NCBI GenBank assembly: GCA_001557505.1
Contig: LSAX01000001.1
Span: 4,526,001 to 4,590,000 of the forward strand
Origin: Reticulascus tulasneorum
Lineage: Eukaryota; Ascomycota; Sordariomycetes; Glomerellales; Reticulascaceae
Reading direction: 5' to 3'
Length of the DNA: 64,000 nucleotides
The position numbers were made by a program, and so were the translations under genes. Shown here piece by piece: positions 21,901 to 30,027 of the stretch. The notes beneath the pieces were generated by a model. That model was given only the letters and a program-made list of their open reading frames with translations, made no database searches and was not told where the DNA came from. Each line of letters starts with the position of its first letter. The stretch's first letter is position 1.

Positions 21901-24900
21901 TGGAAGCTGCATCACAATTGGGGTCTGATCGCTACCCGGAGAAAAGGATTCAGCGAATAAGGGTGCAAAATATATCGTTTCTGAAAGGTCTTGTTATCCC
22001 TAAAGGCCGCGCCAGAGTGGAACTGCAACTCGCCTTCAGCCCCATTTACCGTGCCGAAAATAACAACACCCTGGAGCATGGCTTCTCGGTCACTGCTTTC
22101 AGCGGGGATGAGCACTGGGCCGAGCACTGCCGGGGATCAATCCTTGTCGAATTTGCATCAGAACAGCAACCATCCTTTGAAACCTTGGTCACATACGGAG
22201 AAGTGTCGAGGCAGCTTGATCAGACGTCAACGCAGACAATCCAGCCCATCGACCTATATCAGGAGCTTCGAAGAGTTGGCAATACATACGGCCCAACATT
22301 CTCAGGCATTGAAGAATTCCAGCTAGGTGATGATATTGCCGTTTCTACTATCGAAATTCCTGATGTGCAGTCTGTCATGCCAGCGAACCACATGCGGCCG
22401 CATATTATCCATCCCTCCACCTTGGACATTCTGCTGCATACCACTTTACCCCTGGTGAATCAGAAACTTGGCGCAGGCTCGGTAATGCCAGTGCGTATTG
22501 ACAATCTCGTCGTCTCTCTGGAAGTGGAAAACGCGCCGGGTACTATGTTCTCAGCAGTAACTAGTCTGACGTCCGGTCAGTTCAGGACAGCAGAAGCAGA
22601 CATGGTCGTATTCCCTAGAAACGGCGGCTTAATGGCTACGCCAGTCATCTTCGTGACGGGGATGGAGTTGCGTAGCTTAGCCTCTGAAGATTCGAGTGAC
22701 AGACCAGCCCAGGACTCACGAGACATTTGCTATGAGATGCAATGGGGTCCCGATGAGAAATTCATTTCGACGTGCTCGCTCAAACCGTCGAGGCCGGTGA
22801 TACCAGACAGCCCACAAAGCCACTGTTTGGCTTCACTGTCGGAGTACCTGAAGCACAAGGCGTTCAAGCAATCGAATCTCTCTGTGATAGAGATTAGTGG
22901 CGGCAGCGCAGACGCTACATGCACATTCCTCGAGGCTTTACGCTCCCACAACAGCCTTCCAGCTGTATATGACCTGACTTCGCAAACCGTGCCCGACAGC
23001 GTTGTCAATCAGTTACAGGAATGGTCTGGTGTGGTCAAGTTCCGATCGCTTGATATCAACAAGGATGCTGTTACCCAAGGTTTTCAACAAGACTTCTACG
23101 ATGTCGTATTCGCGTGCAAAACACTCCATGGCACAGGCGTTCAGTCGACGCTAACTAACTTACGTCAGCTCCTGAAACCTGATGGGGTTTTATTATCCAT
23201 GCAGGACACCCGTTCCCTGTCTGCAGAGGCGTGGTCGACTGCATTAACTCAGGCTGCCTTCAAGCTGCAGTTCACCGCAGAAGCAGACAATCTCAGTTTC
23301 ACAGTCGCGAGAGTTATCGATGCACCAGCTGCTCCCATCAGTATCAGATTCATCGTCGATCCCAGCTTGCCCCAGAATTTGCTGAGCATGGTGGACGGGC
23401 TTTCAAATACCCTGAGCACAAATGGAGTGCCCATTACTCTGGAACCTGCAACGTATTGGCTGAGCCAGAACCCGCATGACGACGCCATTAATGTCGTAAT
23501 TGACAATGCGTCCAGTCCAGTCCTTTCACACGTTGATACAGAGACATTTCGACAAATCGTCGACCTTCTGCAGAAGCCTTCCAAAATCCTGTGGGTAACA
23601 GTGTCAGACGACGAGGAAAGCACGATCAGCCCTAAGAACCATCTCATCACTGGTGTGGCGCGAACAGCACATGCAGAGAACGAACAACTGGAGATGGTGA
23701 CGGTCGACGTGCAGCAGACACTTACTCCGAAAGCTTGCCCAGGAATAGTGGATTTCTTATCCGAGATTATTGTATCTTTTCCCAGGAAAGGTGCACCACG
23801 AGAGCGAGAGTACATTTACATGGGCGACAACATTCTGGTTCCTCGAATCATTCCCAACCAGACACTCAATCGACAGATTTCTCGCAGTAATGACACAATC
23901 ACCGAGAACGACAATTTTACGCGATCTCGAGTCGCGCTTAAGCTTGACAACCAAAAAGACGGCGCTGCCCAGGCTGTTTTCATTGAGGACGAGACCCACC
24001 GTGAGGCACTTGGTGAAGACTTTGTTGAGATCGAGGCCAAGGCATTTGGAGTTACTTCCAAACCTTCCAAAGAAAGCACCAATATCGGCGAGTATGCAGG
24101 GGTGGTGGTAGCAACAGGATCTGGCGTCTCGACTTTCCAAGTCGGCGATCGCGTAGTTGCCTGGGGCACAACGAGTTTTGCAAGCCGCCCAAGGGTACCT
24201 GCAGCCCAAGCACAGCTGTTGCCCGAGGACATATCTTTCACCGCTGCCGCTGCATTGCCCGTGTCCTTCATGACTGCATGCCATGCGCTGATTGGTATCG
24301 CCGACGTCCAGCCTGGACAAGTTGTCTTGATCGATGGCGCTACTGGCGACCTTGGCCAGGCTGCTCTATCCGTGGGCAGGCATCTTGGTGCGCGTATGCT
24401 TGTCGCTGTCGGTAGATCAGACGAGGCCTTTTTTTTGCAAGATAGTTTTAACATCCCACCAACCGACATCCTCCCCCGCGAGAGTCCCTTCCTCAAAGAT
24501 CAACTACGAAAGCTTGTTGGCTCCAGTGGAATTGACGTCATACTTGGGTGCGCGGGTTCGCCTGTACCAAAAGAGATCATCAGGGCTCAAAAGCCATTTG
24601 GGACGCTGGTGCAGATCCGCAGCTCTGGAAACACACCTCCCGTCAATGGAATTGTCGCCACCTTCGATCTCGGGTCACTTGCACAGGCAAATCCACACAA
24701 AGCTTCTCAGCTGCTTGGGCACGTTCTTGAGATGGTCCGCCAGAAACTGTCCTTGGCATGGCTCAAGATCACAACTCTGCCAATGAACGGACTGGAGGAA
24801 GCGTTCAAACTATCTCGCCAGGATGGCATGGAAAAGTACGTAATTAAGGTCGAGGATACTGCCAATGTCAAAATTGCAAAACCGAGCTATATCCTTCCGA

Positions 24901-27839
24901 GACTCGAGGCCAACGCTACATATGTAGTGGCCGGTGGCCTGGGTGACTTGGGCCAGAGATTTCTACGTCTAATGGCAAAAGCTGGCGCACGATATCTCGT
25001 CACACTGTCCAGAAGTGGCGCGAGTCCGACGCAGCGCGAGAGCCTTGAGAGGGAACTCCGAAGCTTGGGTCCAGAGTGCCACCTGCACTGTGTCAAGTGT
25101 GATGTCTCCCAAGAGCGTAGTATCAGAGCCGCATTGTCCGAAATCAGGTCTGCAGGCTTGCCCCCTGTAAGAGGTGTCATTCAAGCAAGTCTCGTCCTCG
25201 GAGACTCGACGCTCGATAACATGTCCGCTACTGATTTCAACCGTGTCTTGCAAGCCAAGGGATTTGGCACTTTACATCTTCAAAAGGTTTTCCGGGAGGA
25301 AGATCTCACCTTCTTCATTTCACTTTCGTCTGCAGTCAACATGATCGGTTCAGCTGGACAAGCCAACTACAATGCCGCCAATTCACTACAGGATGCGCTT
25401 GCTCAGTTCGAGAGAGCCACAAACTGCTTCTACATGGCACTGAATATTGGCTTGATTGAAGACGCCATGGTTAACAGCGATGTAATCATTCAATCTGTGC
25501 AGCGACAAGGCTTGATCACCATCCACACCGACGAGTTGGACGCTTACTTTGAGTATGCGCTCAGCGCGGAGGCGCGTCAAGCAGGATGCCACCAAGCCGT
25601 GATTGGCTTCACGCCCGACAGCGTAGCAAGCACTACGGTTGTCAACGGTGCCGCAGCAACACTCATGTTCACCCATGTTCGCCCAACGGCCAGGCGACAG
25701 GTGGACGACGACGTTGCCGCTGAGACCAAGACGTTCAAGGAACTCGTCACCCAGACAGACGACAAAGATGAAATAGAAGCATTTGTCGCTCAAGTTATTG
25801 CCAACAAACTCGTAGATCTCATGGCGATCGAGCCCGATGACGTGGGTCTCAATGATTCTATTAACGACCTTGGCCTTGACTCGCTGATTGCCATTGAACT
25901 TCGCAATTGGATCATGCGCGAGTTCAGTGCTCCCATCCAATCTTCTGAGGTTCTTGACAGCGAAAACATTTGGGCATTGGCGCAGAAGGTGACGTTGCGC
26001 TCCAGTCTCACGGGCGGTGAAAGCATCGATAGTGTTAGCAGCAGTGAAGCGGCTCCGGCATCGACTGTGCCAACATCACGATCACCTTCCCAAGAGCCAA
26101 AGAAGAGAAAGACGCATCTTCCCGTTGCAGATCTTTCCAAGACTCTGAAGATGTTTGCGGAATCGCGAAAAGCAATTTGCTCGCCGGAAGAGTGGGAAGA
26201 GACTGAGCGTGTCGTCGAAGAGTTTTTCACGTCTGGCGCGGAACTGCAAGAAGCCCTAAGGGCCAACCCTTCTGGTCCCGAATCGCGACTCGAGTTCTAC
26301 GACAATCATCTCCATCTGGAGCGTCGCGAGGCCCTACAAGAGAACGCTCTTTTCTTCATCGGTCACCTGATCGACGGCGCTCCGAAGCATACCCAGGCCG
26401 AGCGGGCAGCCATCGTTACCGGCTCTGCGCTCAACTTCAAGAAGCGTCTTGAGAGTGGATTGCTCGAGCAACACAAGCTCAACGATATTGAAATGTGTAT
26501 GGACACGCTGCAATGGCTGTTCCATACTGTGCTGGAGCCAGGACTAGAAATCGATCTGGCGCAAAAGTACACTTCCAGTAACAAGGTCGTGGTAATGCGT
26601 AGAGGTCACTTGTACGAAGTTTCTGTACACGAAAACGACGATTACGCATCGCTAAAGACCTTGTTTTCCGAGATTATCGCTTCGTCAGAGCAGGCTGTGC
26701 TGCCAGTTTCTGTCCTGACGTCCAAGAGGCGCGATGAATGGGCTGCGCTGCGCTCACAAGTCAAAGCCATCGGCGACAACGCTGCTATGCTCGAAGCCAT
26801 CGAGTCTTGCGCCTTTTTGGTGTCTCTCGATGACTCTGCGCCCGAGACTTCATCTGATCGTTCTACCTCTATTCTCCTGAACGACCTTCATCTCACCAAT
26901 CGCTGGCTAGACAAGATGTTACAATTCACTGTTGCCGCCAACGGCGTGTCCTCTCTTGTTGGGGGGAATACCAAGCTCGATGGGCTAAGCGCGAGGCAAT
27001 TGAGTGAGTACATGACCGACGAAATCTTCAATACGCAAAGCGTGGGCGACAAAAGACCCGCGTCGACAGTACGCCACCTCACCTTTGAGGTATCACCCGC
27101 TCTAGCGGAAGCCATCCGCGAGCAGACAGTGACGAATATAGCCCGCTACAAGCCCATCGAATCATCGCGCCACCACTATGCCGCGCTCAACCGCGAATTC
27201 CTCGGCAGCAAGGGCCTGCGCTCTAAGGGTACGGTGTTGATGGCCATAGCCATGGCCACCCGAGTATTTTACGGCTGCTACGAACCTCTTTGGGAAACAG
27301 TCACTCTAGCCAAGTACTCCAAGGGGCGAATCGACTGGCTCCAGACTTTGACACCTGATATTGTTGCCTGGATCGAGGCCGCTCTGGCATTCAAGCAGAA
27401 TAGCCAGGGTGGTGTCGCTGAGCTAGCGAGCAAGCTGAAGGATGCCGCCGTCGGCCACGTTCAGTCTCTACAACGGGTTGCAAATGGTCACGGCTATGTC
27501 GAGTCGCTCTACGCACTCATGGGTACTGCATTGGCTGAGGGAAAACCGCTCCCCGCCTTATTCGAATCAGCCGCATGGCGGTACAGTGATAGGTATCTTA
27601 GCCCGAAGAAGGTGAAGACGGATTGTCTAGGATCTGGCGGTTACTTGCGAATGCAGGAGGGTGGATTTCTCATGCCCAATCCTGATTCTCTTTTTATTCA
27701 CTACGAGGTTCACCATGCGGACCCATTAATCAATGTCTCGGGCCGGAAGTCTGACGTTGCCAGGTTTGAGGGATGTCTTGGGGAAGCTTTGGAAACCGTG
27801 CGAACGATTATTGAGCAAGGAGGATTGTCAACGGCATAA
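18996..27839 (+). CDS. highly reducing PKS, KS-AT-DH-psiMT-ER-KR-ACP with C-terminal carnitine-acyltransferase-like domain
   Basis: One uninterrupted frame encodes 2947 residues, iterative type I. KS occupies 7-430 (DTGCSGG with Cys180, EAHGTGT His315, SNIGH His355). AT is about 530-850 (GHSSG, Ser623). DH is about 915-1230 (DHVVDGLIIFPGAGY His951; HPSTLD Asp1144). An eroded methyltransferase core is near 1290-1440, with EISGGSAD in place of EIGAGTGG. ER is about 1640-1955, with IDGATGDLG for its cofactor loop and a shortened substrate part. KR is about 1965-2230 (GGLGDLG, Ser2111/2112, Tyr2125). ACP is about 2255-2335 (GLDSL, Ser2296). A carnitine/choline acyltransferase-like domain spans about 2375-2940. 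In that last domain the HxxxDG site reads NTKLDG, so Asn2658 stands where the catalytic His belongs. The inferred role is making the acyl chain of a sordarin-type glycoside (SdnO position). Chain length and release route are unknown. Confidence 0.95.
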   Translation: MTNTSCIPLAVVGIGCRFPGDATNPDKLWDLLISGNSAWSRVPSDRWNEEAFLHPDPDDTNGSHNHVGGHFLKQDVGEFDAGFFNVLPGEAASMDPQQRLLLETTYEALESAGIRQENIQKSNTAVYMAIFTRDYDRNIYKDMMSIPKYHVTGTGDAILANRISYLFNLSGPSVTLDTGCSGGLAAVSHACQALRSGESDMALAGAANLILSPDHMIGMSNLHMLNADGKSYSFDSRGAGYGRGEGIATLVIKRLDDAIRDNDPIRAIIRDAAINQDGHTAGITLPSGPAQEALERRVWSNINLHPRDVGYVEAHGTGTLAGDSAELEGISHVFCQDRDAASPLTVGSIKSNIGHTECVSGLAALIKSILVLERGAIPPNVNYEHPKPTLNLEKKKIRVPTTLEQWSQPGVARVSVNSFGYGGTNAHAVLERAEPRAANEVLTENVPRLFTLSAASQTSLQSMAAAMAEWVSRHEDRTSLRDLAYTLSERRSVMPWRFTSVATNQEELIYALREASQSTDDINRISPELKIGFIFSGQGAQWAGMGRELLADPIFHDSIHQSNKILADLGSSWDLVEELIREKGTSRLKDAELAQPVTTAVQVALVDLARAWGIVPDAVVGHSSGEIAAAYVAGHLSQYQAIRAAYYRGFSSTIAKSKGLGKGSMLAVGIGEHEVAPYLDMLTQGKAVVACQNSPGSATISGDDATITELSELLSKDGVFNRRLLVDTAYHSHHMQAVANEYRASLGELEQSSLAKSTVKMYSSVTGLLKSSQFDSDYWVSNLVGKVTFCDALQSLCRADQTSSRGVQPHRIFIEIGPHSVLAGPARQSIADLAEPFSYSYTSVLVRGTSALQSGLTMAGSLFSRGYPLDMSAVAAWDRTRQHASVLHSLPSYAWDHSKRHWHESRLSKDYRLQKHPYHDLLGLRMTDTTPLRPAWRHMVGVEGLPWLQDHVVDGLIIFPGAGYLCMAMEAASQLGSDRYPEKRIQRIRVQNISFLKGLVIPKGRARVELQLAFSPIYRAENNNTLEHGFSVTAFSGDEHWAEHCRGSILVEFASEQQPSFETLVTYGEVSRQLDQTSTQTIQPIDLYQELRRVGNTYGPTFSGIEEFQLGDDIAVSTIEIPDVQSVMPANHMRPHIIHPSTLDILLHTTLPLVNQKLGAGSVMPVRIDNLVVSLEVENAPGTMFSAVTSLTSGQFRTAEADMVVFPRNGGLMATPVIFVTGMELRSLASEDSSDRPAQDSRDICYEMQWGPDEKFISTCSLKPSRPVIPDSPQSHCLASLSEYLKHKAFKQSNLSVIEISGGSADATCTFLEALRSHNSLPAVYDLTSQTVPDSVVNQLQEWSGVVKFRSLDINKDAVTQGFQQDFYDVVFACKTLHGTGVQSTLTNLRQLLKPDGVLLSMQDTRSLSAEAWSTALTQAAFKLQFTAEADNLSFTVARVIDAPAAPISIRFIVDPSLPQNLLSMVDGLSNTLSTNGVPITLEPATYWLSQNPHDDAINVVIDNASSPVLSHVDTETFRQIVDLLQKPSKILWVTVSDDEESTISPKNHLITGVARTAHAENEQLEMVTVDVQQTLTPKACPGIVDFLSEIIVSFPRKGAPREREYIYMGDNILVPRIIPNQTLNRQISRSNDTITENDNFTRSRVALKLDNQKDGAAQAVFIEDETHREALGEDFVEIEAKAFGVTSKPSKESTNIGEYAGVVVATGSGVSTFQVGDRVVAWGTTSFASRPRVPAAQAQLLPEDISFTAAAALPVSFMTACHALIGIADVQPGQVVLIDGATGDLGQAALSVGRHLGARMLVAVGRSDEAFFLQDSFNIPPTDILPRESPFLKDQLRKLVGSSGIDVILGCAGSPVPKEIIRAQKPFGTLVQIRSSGNTPPVNGIVATFDLGSLAQANPHKASQLLGHVLEMVRQKLSLAWLKITTLPMNGLEEAFKLSRQDGMEKYVIKVEDTANVKIAKPSYILPRLEANATYVVAGGLGDLGQRFLRLMAKAGARYLVTLSRSGASPTQRESLERELRSLGPECHLHCVKCDVSQERSIRAALSEIRSAGLPPVRGVIQASLVLGDSTLDNMSATDFNRVLQAKGFGTLHLQKVFREEDLTFFISLSSAVNMIGSAGQANYNAANSLQDALAQFERATNCFYMALNIGLIEDAMVNSDVIIQSVQRQGLITIHTDELDAYFEYALSAEARQAGCHQAVIGFTPDSVASTTVVNGAAATLMFTHVRPTARRQVDDDVAAETKTFKELVTQTDDKDEIEAFVAQVIANKLVDLMAIEPDDVGLNDSINDLGLDSLIAIELRNWIMREFSAPIQSSEVLDSENIWALAQKVTLRSSLTGGESIDSVSSSEAAPASTVPTSRSPSQEPKKRKTHLPVADLSKTLKMFAESRKAICSPEEWEETERVVEEFFTSGAELQEALRANPSGPESRLEFYDNHLHLERREALQENALFFIGHLIDGAPKHTQAERAAIVTGSALNFKKRLESGLLEQHKLNDIEMCMDTLQWLFHTVLEPGLEIDLAQKYTSSNKVVVMRRGHLYEVSVHENDDYASLKTLFSEIIASSEQAVLPVSVLTSKRRDEWAALRSQVKAIGDNAAMLEAIESCAFLVSLDDSAPETSSDRSTSILLNDLHLTNRWLDKMLQFTVAANGVSSLVGGNTKLDGLSARQLSEYMTDEIFNTQSVGDKRPASTVRHLTFEVSPALAEAIREQTVTNIARYKPIESSRHHYAALNREFLGSKGLRSKGTVLMAIAMATRVFYGCYEPLWETVTLAKYSKGRIDWLQTLTPDIVAWIEAALAFKQNSQGGVAELASKLKDAAVGHVQSLQRVANGHGYVESLYALMGTALAEGKPLPALFESAAWRYSDRYLSPKKVKTDCLGSGGYLRMQEGGFLMPNPDSLFIHYEVHHADPLINVSGRKSDVARFEGCLGEALETVRTIIEQGGLSTA

Positions 27840-28441
27840 GTTTCCAAGTTATTTCCTAGATCTGAGAGGATGCGTTTCTTTTGACGATCGATGTTGAACT
27901 TGAACATGCAACGTCCTTTTTGGATGTCTATTATGTGAGGTATTTCTCTGAGGCGGCTTGTAGTATCTTAGCTCGTTAAACCTTCATTCGAGTGTCATTT
28001 CAAGCACGATGGAATCTTGTTGCACATTAATAAAGGTTACTAAAGAATTCGCCGGCTTTGAGTGTTCATGTACGTCTATATGAGTGAGCACTATACTGCT
28101 ACGCTTATACTGCTACGCTCTGTCATGGAAACCCTTTGATTTTCTTCTCAGGAAGATTACGTGCTATTTCTACTCAAGCTCCTTTTGTATTCATCGTAAT
28201 TTAGACTGTTGGCAGTCTGCCTGGAGCCTTACGTCAGCCCGTCACCGGCGTAGTGTGGGTCCGGGGTTTCCTAATTTAGACATCCACCAAGATCAGGATC
28301 ATGAGATTGCCCTACCTGGGACGTGGCGAAGACCAAAATTGCGGTTGTGATGCGGTCGAAGTGATTTGGCCACCTCTCTGGCCCAGATTTTCCTTAGATA
28401 CCATCACAGTCGCTCTCGACACTTGAGGAGCGGTTCTTCGA
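27840..28441. other. intergenic region, no feature recognised
   Basis: 602 bp between the PKS stop and the membrane-protein start. It contains the PKS 3' end and the next promoter. Nothing specific was recognised. Confidence 0.45.
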
Positions 28442-29290
28442 ATGAGAGTCCCTTACCGACATATCCCATTTCCTGACTTTTTTTGGCCCATACTGCGTTC
28501 GACCGTCAAAATGGCAGACGGCCGCAGCTTTACGTCCGTTCCCTATTCCCAGGAGATCCTCACCGCATTGAGCCCGTATTTCGAGGAATTGGCCGTCATG
28601 CTGCGATCGAGCGTCAACATGACTGACAGCCCGGATTTTGCGTCTGATCCCAATCCCAGCCCCAAAGAAATCATCATGGCCTTGGCCCCATATCGACATA
28701 TGCTGTGGATAGGACCCATGCTCTTGCGGTTGACGCCTCGTTTTTACAACACGCTCAAGTCCACTGCATTCAGCAGAGCATATAAGATGCCCTATAGCAT
28801 TCTCGCGCTTCATGTTGCCATTTCCTTCATCGAGCTCGTCAAATACCACAGGCAGGTCTGGTTGGATAAGGGTGCTACCCACGCTGCCTCGATCCTCGAC
28901 GTTTTCCTCTGCATCTTACAGTGTTGGACTAGTCTCTACATCACAGCCCAGCACCACCATCTCCCCAAAGCCGCCATGGAAGTGACTCGCGCCACGTTCC
29001 ATTGCATGTCGATTCAACGCCTCTTGGCTGTAAGTATGGCTATGTACACCGGCGCATCTTACTGGCACGAGGCCAGCATCATGCTACTGAACAATTTTAT
29101 CTGGGCGCGTGTCTTGATTGGTAGTCGCATGGGTAAATTCTCTTGGAAGCAAAGGTATGCGGCGGGCATCGTGGGAAGCCACCTACTTGGTATGTACAAT
29201 GGTGACTATCCGCATGGCATCGCAATCTACTGCGGACTGATGATGGCTCTGCTCAATATCGATGGATGGGCCAAGGGGCGCAACAAGTGA
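28442..29290 (+). CDS. multipass membrane protein with N-terminal internal repeats, unknown function
   Basis: An intronless frame of 282 residues that I do not recognise as a named family. Hydrophobic segments near residues 120-137, 150-170, 195-230 and 235-275 suggest four or more membrane spans. A His-rich stretch AQHHHLPKAA lies between spans. The first about 100 residues contain two copies of a roughly 33-residue unit: ILRSTVKMADG...EILTALSPY followed by MLRSSVNMTDS...EIIMALAPY, with a third partial copy beginning PYRHMLW. It follows the PKS in the same direction after 600 bp and could be the last cluster gene. In the sdn cluster the gene after the PKS (sdnP) is also a hypothetical protein, but no homology could be tested. 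The start is the first available ATG; an upstream exon cannot be excluded. Confidence 0.7.
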   Translation: MRVPYRHIPFPDFFWPILRSTVKMADGRSFTSVPYSQEILTALSPYFEELAVMLRSSVNMTDSPDFASDPNPSPKEIIMALAPYRHMLWIGPMLLRLTPRFYNTLKSTAFSRAYKMPYSILALHVAISFIELVKYHRQVWLDKGATHAASILDVFLCILQCWTSLYITAQHHHLPKAAMEVTRATFHCMSIQRLLAVSMAMYTGASYWHEASIMLLNNFIWARVLIGSRMGKFSWKQRYAAGIVGSHLLGMYNGDYPHGIAIYCGLMMALLNIDGWAKGRNK

Positions 29291-30027
29291 ATTAGCCACC
29301 AGTAATTCTGAGTGTTTGGCAAAAGCTGATTGTTTCTCCCAGCTATGCGGCGCGTGCACTACGGTACCTTGGGTTTGCCACCCCGGCATATTGGTACGTG
29401 GCGACGGGAGTCCAACCGAAGTCGAACGCAGCGAAAATCGGTAATACATCTTAGCCATGGGATGGAGAAGCGAGCTGAAATTGTACTTTTGCGAGCTCGT
29501 CCAGCTCGGGATTTCACGTTGGACTAAGGATGGAGAAGCTTCAGATTATAGTGCCTGCAATGATTTTGCCATTTTTATCAAATTGTTGAGGAAAACACAC
29601 CTTAGATTTATTTATTAGCGGGGAGCTCAGATGCCCAAAATATTAGCTTGACAATGGTATAATATACAAGTATCCGCTAACGACGTCGATGGGAACTTAT
29701 ATGACAATGATCGGACCAAGCCCCCCCCTTGACTTTCTGAGCCAGCAGTACCTGCAGCAACTTAACATGGAGCAGTACACAGATATCAACCAGGCCTTTG
29801 TATCTTCCTGCAAACATTTGAGCGTAAGCCGAGGATATTGCTCATCCGCCTGTTGCGAGTCAAGAGCTAATCGTTTCCACGTATCAAACAGAGATGCTAT
29901 TTTATTACGTAGCCGTGCCAGGAATGCCGAATGTTGAGTGCTAAAGGGGCATCGCCAATAAGTTCACCAAGCGGATTGCTCTCGCCCCGCAAGAACTCAA
30001 GATCAGCCCCAGAACCATCGTCACGCG
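29291..30027. other. convergent intergenic region, likely right cluster border
   Basis: 737 bp between the 3' ends of the membrane protein (+) and the carboxypeptidase (-). No coding segment or repeat was recognised. The switch to household-type secreted proteins suggests the cluster ends here. Confidence 0.4.

Noticed and set aside
23757..24496. Several 180-230 codon minus-strand frames within the PKS
   Set aside because: They lie opposite conserved PKS domains and arise from GC-rich codons on the other strand.
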